From NCBI RefSeq assembly GCF_030035675.1, contig NC_084482.1, forward strand, positions 218,573,943 to 218,637,942: a stretch of 64,000 nucleotides of DNA, in the 5' to 3' direction. This document shows, one piece after another, positions 12,601 through 21,600 of this stretch. Under the pieces are notes generated by a model. That model did not search any database. It was not told the DNA's origin and saw only the letters and a list, made by a program, of their open reading frames with translations. Within the stretch, counting starts at the first letter, position 1; each line of letters begins with the position of its first letter. This DNA comes from Rhineura floridana (lineage: Eukaryota > Chordata > Lepidosauria > Squamata > Rhineuridae). The position numbers and the translations under genes are program-made.

Positions 12601-15600
12601 TTCGTCAAAATAAAATAGACCAAAAAAAGAATAGTCCCAGACAATATAATATTCCTCGGAATAGAAATCAGGAATAGAAATCCCTCTTCTGTTTATTATC
12701 TTTAGAATGCACTTCCAGGACAGCTTTTTGCGACAGAAACAGAGATAAGCTGTTAATTTCGTGAATAACAGAGAAGAGCTATATCTCACCCAGAAGTTGT
12801 CCAAAGCCGATCAATCTGACAAATCTCCTTTTGCTGCAACAATTTAAACCAAGTAAAAAAAATAATAGAAAGAAGGGTGCTTGCCTGTTAGTCCGTTCTC
12901 TCTTTGAAGAAAAGATAAACGTATCGCTTAAGCAGATAGAGCTTGTTAGGAAGTCCGTCCGGCATTGTTGGCTGGACCTTATCTCATAAATTAATGAAAT
13001 CCAGTCCTCCCAACAAAAACAGGCTTTGAGGTTGATCTCTACGTTTCTCCCTGCCCGGGAGAAATTTCATCAGTCAAAAAAAAAAATGTTCTGACTGATT
13101 TATATCTGAATAAGCTTCTTTTGAGGCAGGAGCCCATCCCAAAAGCAGGCACAAGCGAAGTCACCCTTCCCGGAAGTCCCTAAACCTTCCTTTCTAGAAG
13201 TGAATGGTATCTTTTCACTTAATCAAAAGAGAGTAGAGGGCTACTCTTTACAGATAGCTAGTCAAGTACCTGTGTACACATATATATCCACATGCACATT
13301 GACACGCCTGTGAACAGTCATTGAAGGTATCTAGAACTTTTCTCTCTTTGTCGTGCTCAACACATGAATATACTCGGTCTACGCATGAGGGTAACTGGAG
13401 TCATCCATTGCTACAGTATGGCTTTAAATATCAGCTGCTGCTTGCCAGAGAATGCAAGTGACAAGTGTTTATGGGTTCCTAGAGGCATCTGATTGTCCAT
13501 TGTGTGAACAAAAAGTTAGACTGATATCCACAATGGATATATTCTACCTCCACTGCCGGAGATGGTGTGCCTCTGCATGCTCTCAGGTCCTGCCTGTGGG
13601 CTTCCCATAGGCATCTGGTCAACCACTATGAGAACAGGATGGCAGACTAGATGAATCTTTGGTCTGATCCAGCAGAGTTCTTGCAACACTTTCTCCTTTG
13701 GATGCCTCCCTGATTTCATTCTCCATCACAGGATCACCCTGGCCAATTTGGTCAGGAAGGGGGTAACATGTCTCTGGTTCTAAAGGACTTGTTGGGCCTT
13801 TTTATTTATTTATGTTATTTATATTTGTATACTGCTATTTTGTTAAAAACGTCAAAGCAGTTTACACGTTAAAAGAAAAAAACAAATGAACCATAAAAAA
13901 AACATTAACAATGCAATAAAAACAAAAGTCAGCTGTTGCAAAAAGGCATCTTCTTAATAGCCACCTGTAGTGATTCTTTGTTGGAGCCTGTCCCTTTTGA
14001 GACTTCTAGTTGTTTGGCTTGATGTCATCTTTGATGTAAAGAGTGACATCCTCAATGTAACCTTCCTTGCCCTTCCTATAGACTTCATATCCAGAGAGAA
14101 CTGTACCCCACTGTTTCTCTCCATTCAACCTGGTTTCTCTTATGCACACTATTACATCTAAGTCCTGCAGTGCTCCTGTCTTGGCTCAGAGCGTTCTAGC
14201 ATTAGCAGATGGTTGTGAGCAGAGGGTGTGTCTAGGTGACTTTTAAGATCTCTTCCAACTCTATGATTGTAATATTGGAGCTTCGATAAGACAGAACATG
14301 CTAAAGTGGTCAAACCGCTTGGACAGGTCTGGTCAGGCACATTCCTTTGTCAGGTAAATTCAGATGATATGTCACCATGGAAACTAATATGATCCAAGAG
14401 AGCATAGGTGATGGGATGCCATCTTGCATTGGCTGCCTGTATGTTTCCCAGCTCGATTCAAAGTGCTGGTTTTAACCTATAAAGCCTTACACGGCTTGGG
14501 ACCACAATACCTGATGGAACACCTCTCCCGACACTAACCCACCTGTACACTACGCCCAGCATCCAAGGCCCTCCTCCGGGTGCCTACTCCAAGGGAAGCT
14601 GGGAGGATGGCAACAAGGGAGAGGGCCTTCTCAGTGGTGGCCCCCAAATTATGGAATAATCTTTCTGACGAGGTGCACCTGGTGCCAACACTATTATCTT
14701 TTCAGCGTCAGGTCAAGACTTTCCTCTTCTCCCAGGCATTTTAGCATGTGTTTTTAAATTGTTTTTTTAAAAAATGTATTTTTAAATTTGTGTATTTGTA
14801 TATTTGTTTTTAATGTTTTTAATCGTTGTAAACCCCCCAGAGAGCATCGGCTATGGAGAAGTATACAAATGTAATGACTAATAATAATAATATCCATCCT
14901 TTTCCCCTCTGCCCCCAGGGACATGTTAAGTCTGTGTGAAAGAAGGAAGACTGCAATTCCCTCTGAATCTGAATTGAGAAAATGAATGACCTAGCTGTGC
15001 TTTAAGTCGCTAATGTGTACACAGCCATAGATAATGTTAAACCTCATCAGTGTTCTACCTTTAAAATAATATATGCATAGGATTTTTTTCGTGTATTTTA
15101 AAATATAGGTACAGGCTTAGAATTAACAAACTGAATTTACAAACGTCAGTAGGAGACATTCAGTGTGGGAGAACATCATTCCCTAACTTTGGAGGTGCCC
15201 AGTTCTTCATAAATTTATCCCGGTTTTTTGACATTTTTCTTAATTCTTAAAAATTTATGTTATTTGGCCGTTGCTGCTGCTAAGCCTCACATCTTTTATT
15301 CCCACTTTATCATACTAGTAATTTCCAATGTTTGGCATAAACTAGCTGAGTGTCAGCCAGGTCTCTACATTCATCTCTTACATCATTTGTATAGGTTGGA
15401 ACAGCTTTCACTCACCTGGTATCCTCCAGCTGTTTTGGACCAGAATTCCCAGCATCCTCAACCAGCTCAGCCAATGGCCAGGGATGATAGGAACTGTAGT
15501 CCAAAACATCTGGAGGGTGCCAGGTTGGCAAAAGCTGGTGATATTGGCAAGACTAGCCTCCTTGCCAGTGAATACATAGTGTCAAGGATTCTCGCTTTCT

Positions 15601-18600
15601 CCCTTCCTCCGTGTCTACGTACAATCCTTGTATGTTGAATGTTAGTTCACATAAGCTCACCAGTTATTGACAGCAGTCATCAAACACAGGCAGAGGACAG
15701 AGGAGACCCCACTCAAGATTTCTTGAATCTTGGGAGGTACCAGGAATTTTCTGTTTTAGAGTCAGACTTCAGACAGCAAAACAGTCTTTATAAATGGGAA
15801 TGGACTGTCTTCAAGTCAATCCCGACTTATGGTGACCCTATGAGTAGGGTTTTCATGGTAAGCGGTATTCAGAGGTGGTTTACCCTTGCCTTTATAAATA
15901 TATACTATTTATTCATATCTTGCATAGTACAACTAATAAAATGCATTCTAGGTGGCCTAAGCCATTATTATAGAAACAGAAAAACAGAATATCCATTTAA
16001 CATCAAAGTAAAAGACTCTGAAGGCAAATTTAGCTACAGCAAGTTACAATAGATGAAGTACTGAGTTAAACTCTATCACAGAGCCAAAAGTACAAACTAC
16101 GTGGAAATGCATGTCATGACACATCACCCATCAGATGCTATGGATGCTTCTCCTACTTTCTTTGACCCCCAAATCCAGCACAGCTGAGGGTTAATGGGTG
16201 CTATAAAACCTGGCCTTTTATACACTTTCTTCTGAAAGGGAAGACTTGTTCCCATGACTTTATCAATTATGCTGTCCACTAGGGGTGGCATTTGCTGCCT
16301 CCCGAAAGCACTCCATATCTTCCTCTCACTTCATACTGACAGTTAACATAACACATTGGCTTTCTGCCCAGACATTTTATCTTGTCCCGTACTCTGCTTT
16401 ACAAGAAAACAATGCTTTATCTAGAAGTGAGAGCTGAAGAAACCCTTTTAAAAAGAGAGGGAGAGAACATATTCCTTCTATGCACTACCAAGCAATACTA
16501 TGGCAACAAGGGAGAGGGCCTTCTCAGTGGTGGCCCCCAAATTATGGAATGATCTTTCTGATGAGGTGTGCCTGGCGCCAACACTGTTACCTTTTCGGCG
16601 CCAGGTCAACACTTTCCTCTTCTCCCAGACATTTTAGCATGTGTTCTATATTGTTTTAAATTTTTAAATTGTGTTTTAAATTGTTTTTAAAAGATGTATT
16701 TTAAATTGTATTTGTTTTTAGTTATTGTAAACCGCCCAGAGAGCTTCGGCTATGGGGCAGTATACAAGTTTAATAAATAAATAAATAAATAAATAAATAA
16801 AGCTACAAACTAAGCCATTATAAGTTATGTAAATGATTTCAGCATGTTATATGCATTAATTAAGCCATTATCTGGACTGGCCCATTACACTGGATCCAGT
16901 CTTACTCTAAAGCTCAATATTTCTTATGCCCCTTCTTGACTCCTCCAGAGAGAAAGTGGAATTTTATGCAGCTGAACTTCTCTTCTGTCCCCACCCCCCA
17001 ATTCATACCTGCGGCATTTTGTAGATGCTCGATATGGTTGCAATCTGTTTCGAGATTGCAGAATCTGCCCCTTCAAGAACAGCCAGCCAGTGATTCCATC
17101 TTCCACAGGTATAGTTTGGAATATTAGTTTTCCCGCCTGCAAGCATGTCTAGCAAGGCATCGGAAGTCATCCTCGCATCAAAATAGTTCTCATAGAGGTT
17201 GTAGCCCAGGGTGATGTTGGGCAAGAGCCTGGGGTCCTGGTTGATCTCCTGGATGGTGAACAGGAAGGACAAGATGTACCACAGCTTCCTGCGTGGAAAA
17301 CTACACACACACACACACATATTGTGTCAAACTGCTATTCACCATTCAATGGAAACAGAATATCACATTCATTCTTTTATAAATCTAGGGGCCTTTCCAC
17401 ATAACAAACTGAGTCTGAATCCTAGCAAGAGAGAGGCACTGTGGGTTGGTGGTTCCCAACTTCAGATAATTGGTCAGTTGTCTGCTTTGGATGGGGTCAT
17501 ACTCTCTCTGAAAGAGCAGGTTAGTAGTCTGAGGGTGCTCCTGGATCCATCTTTGTTGCTAGAGGCCTCAGTGGCTGGTGAGACAGCTGCAGCAGTTTCT
17601 GGACCAGGATAGCCTGACTACTGTTGTCCACGCACTGGTAACCTCCAGGCTGGATTACTGTAATGTGCTCTATGTGGGGCTGCCCTTGAGGCTGGTCTGG
17701 AAGCTGCAGCTGGGGCAAAAAACAGTGATGCAATTGCTCACTGGGGCAGGGTATTGTCAACATGTTACCCCACTGCTCAAAGAATTGCACTGACTGCCCA
17801 TTAGCTATCGGGGTAAGTTCAAGGTTCTAGTACAAAGCCCTACGCAGCTTGGGACCAGGATACCTGAAAGACCGTCTCACCCCTTATATACCCAGCCAGT
17901 TGATCACTGTGCTCTGCAGGTGAGGGCCTCCTGCAGATACCATCTTATCAGGAGGTCCATTCTGCACAACATAGGAAATGGATCTTTAGTGTGTCGGCAC
18001 CTACCCTGTGGAATTCCTCCCTTTAAGTATTTGACAGGCACCATCTCTGTTATCTTTTCAGCGCCTATTGAAGACCTTCCTCTTTCAGCAAGCCTTTTAA
18101 ATAGAGACCTTATCCCAGTCTGCGTCAGTGTTGCAACTGCTTTCCAAGATGTTTTTAAAGATGTTTTCTTTAAAAATATGTTTTTAAAGATGCTTTGTTT
18201 TAATAGTTTTGAAGAAGTTTTGCTTTAATACGTTTTAAAGTCTTTTGTTTTTAAGATGATTTAAAGTGTTTTTAGTGTTTTTGTTTGCCACCCTGGACTC
18301 CTTCCGGGAGGAAGGGAGGGATATAACAAATAAATAAATAAATCTCACAAGCGGTAATCCACAAATAACAGTCTGTCTATATTGTGCTGTAGCGATCAAA
18401 ATTCACCATAATCTGACTCTAACCGCCTTGTAACGCCTGTCTTTTGTTGGGATTTTATAACTATGTCTTTGACAACTCTATTTTACAGTACTGTGTTTTA
18501 ACAATTTTATCTGATTACCTCATGCTGGTCATTGACCGTAACAATAAAGATAAATAAAAGTCTGTTTGTATGTGTGCATGTGGAGAGAGGAAACATCCTT

Positions 18601-21600
18601 GTTGGAAGGTAAATATAAAAACAAAAATTGGGAGATGTGAGCTCCGTTGCTGGAGAAACAGAAATCCAACAAAGAACAACATCAAATGATAATATTTCTT
18701 TTCACAGGCTTGCGGAATTCTGGGAAATTCTTGTGAAGGCTGCAGTTGGTTCAGTGGTTGTGGCTGTGGATGCATAAACATGTCCCTGTCCTGAAGGACA
18801 GAGAATAAAGCAGCAATCCTAACCCCACTTACCTTAGACGTGGTTAGGATTGGGCTACAAGTCAATAAATGACTAGGGTTGGGTGAGAAATTTGATTCAG
18901 TTTACATTTCAAGCTGAATCTATCAATTTGCACTTTCTGAAACAATATGAGAACAGAAACACAGACATTCTTCAAAATTCACACTTATTTGAATTTTGAG
19001 ATTCAGTTCGCCAACCAATGTTTGCAAACATGCGTATGTTAGGGGAAAGTGTGCATAAGAATGAATATGTGAGTGGAAATCACATACCAAAATGTATTAT
19101 ATGAAGAGAAATGGCTTGCAAATGCATACATTATTTATTTATTACATTTATATCTAATTTACTAAATTTATATCCCACCTCCTTCAGAAGGAGCCCAGGG
19201 TGGCAAACAAAACACTAAAAACACTCTACAAGCTGCCTACAAAATGTGTTTATTAGGAGAAATTCACAATAAAATGCTGGAGAATTTTCATTAAGATTTT
19301 TTGTTTTTTTAAAGAATTGCAAATTGCTGCAGAAACGTGGAGAGCTGACTTTAAGACTGGAAAAATGACTGACAGCACAGAAACTGACAGATTTTTCCAT
19401 TCCTATAAATAACACTTTCTGCCTGGCTAGTTATGGGCAGTGCAGCCCTGGAGTGAAACAAACCATCAGGAGGACAGAGGTTTGTCTTGTTGTGCCTTTT
19501 CCTTGCATCTCCCTTCTGCAAGTGAAATCAGCTGAAGGTCACAATTTGTTGTTGTTATGTGCCTTTAATTCAATTATGACTTATGGTGACCCTATGAATC
19601 AGTGACCTCCAATACCATCTGTTATAAACGACCCTGTTCAGATCTTGTAAGTACAGGTCTGTGACTTCCTTTATGGAATCAATCCATCTCTTGTTTGGCC
19701 TTCCTCTTTTTCTACTCCCTTCTGTTTTTCCCAGCATTATGGTCTTTTCTAGTGAATCATGTCTTCTCATGATGTGTCCAAAGCATGATAACCTCAGTTT
19801 CATCATTTTAGCTTCTAGTGATAGTTCTGGCTTAATTTGTTCTAACCCAATTATTTGTCTTTTTTGCAGTCCATGGTATGCACAAAGCTCTCCTCCAACA
19901 CCACATTTCAAATGAGTTAATTTTTGAGAGACCTAATCCCCAGATCCAAATTGAGGCAGTAGGCAGGCTGCATTGCTTTTGCCTAAGCTCGCAATTGCAC
20001 ACATTATTCTTGGCCTGGGGAAAAACTAGTTGTGTAGTTGCACTTGGACAAATGCATCCAGCCATTGTTGTGTCCAGCTATGAAGGAGAGACCTGTAGAA
20101 GACGCACTGGCTTGTCATTCATTTTTCTCTCTGAAGGAACAAATTCATTCTGCCAGTCTCTTCAGAGAGGGATTGGAGAATATTAAAAATTAAAAAAAAT
20201 CAAGTGCCTCCCAAAATAGTCATCAGCATCCCAATTCTCACGCCAAGGATGTCTCAGCACTCACCCTCCCCTCGCCTCTCTGCAAATGTTCCATTGCACA
20301 AAGGATTTGGTTCTGCTTACTACAGAACAGATGTAGTTCTTTATATTAGGCAGTTGTTACATCGGAGGCAGGGCACTTGCTTTTGAGTTTAGACCACCAA
20401 GAAAGAGGCATCTTATCTACAGTCTGTGCTTAAGCAAAGAGGCTATTCTTTTGGTGGAAATAATGCTAGAATTCCCTCATTATCCAATCGTATCTGATCC
20501 TGCCTGAATTAGATGCTTCCTCAGTGTTCATGAAATCCCCTATTCTTCTACAAAAGGCAACACAAGGGTGTGTTTGGTCAGGGGTGACCACCAGGAGCCC
20601 CAGTAAATATGGTTTGTCCCCTGTAATTAGGAGCAATCTGGAGGTTTGTTGTTGCTGTTATGTGCCTTCAAGTCGATTACGACTTATGGTGACCCTATGA
20701 ACCAGTTACCTCCAAGGACTGTGGCTTCCTTTATGGAATGTCAAACATATCAACACATGTTCACTGGTAAAAAAAAAAAAAGTCTGGTGGGTTGAACAAG
20801 TAGAACAGTTCTTGATCCTATTTTGGGGATATGACTCCACCGAGGTTCGTGGCAGAGGATCTACTTTGCATACAGAAGGTCCCAGGTTCGGTCCCTAGCA
20901 TCTCCAAGCAGGGCAAGGAATTTTCCACTGCCTGAAATCCTGGAGAGCCCCTGCGGTCAGTATACAGGCAAACCTGAACTAAGTGAATCAATAGTCTGAC
21001 TGCATATATAGTATACACAGTATATAAGGCAGGTTCTTATGTCCCTGTGTCCTAATGTAGAAGTTCCATGGCCTGTATTATTTTTATTCATTCTACCTAA
21101 AGCATTTGGATCCCACTCTTCGGCCATAAGGAATGTCCAAGAGCAGCTTACAGGTGCGATTGTTAAGACAATCCCGGTCTTCAGGCTTTAATTGCTTTTT
21201 TTAACACAAAAGAAGAAAGATTGGGAGGAGGAAAGCTTTAATTTAGCTTTCTAAAGTTAAAGACCCCCTCTAGGATGCACAGATTTTGAATATGTCTGCG
21301 TCCATGTTGGAATTCTATTTAGATCTTTTAAAGATGTTTCCCCCCCTCTAGCTTTTGGATTCACACCTTAACACGGTGAGGGGGTCTGAGAGTGTTGAAG
21401 AAACTGAGAGTAATGCCGTCAGAAGTCTAGACCAAGAGGCTAGACTCCTAGCAGAGGCACCCAAGGTGGAATGGTCAAAGCTGAGACACCAGACTAAGAA
21501 AAGACTAGAAAAGGTGCTCAAATGCAAGTATGTATCATTGAACACTAAAGTCAGGATGATTCAGACCATGGTATTCCTGATCTCTATGTATGGATGTGAA

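Noticed and set aside
19570-19911. An ORF with a basic '[10 protein letters not shown]' motif as an AT-hook-like protein
   Set aside because: It is the C-terminal part of BovB ORF2.
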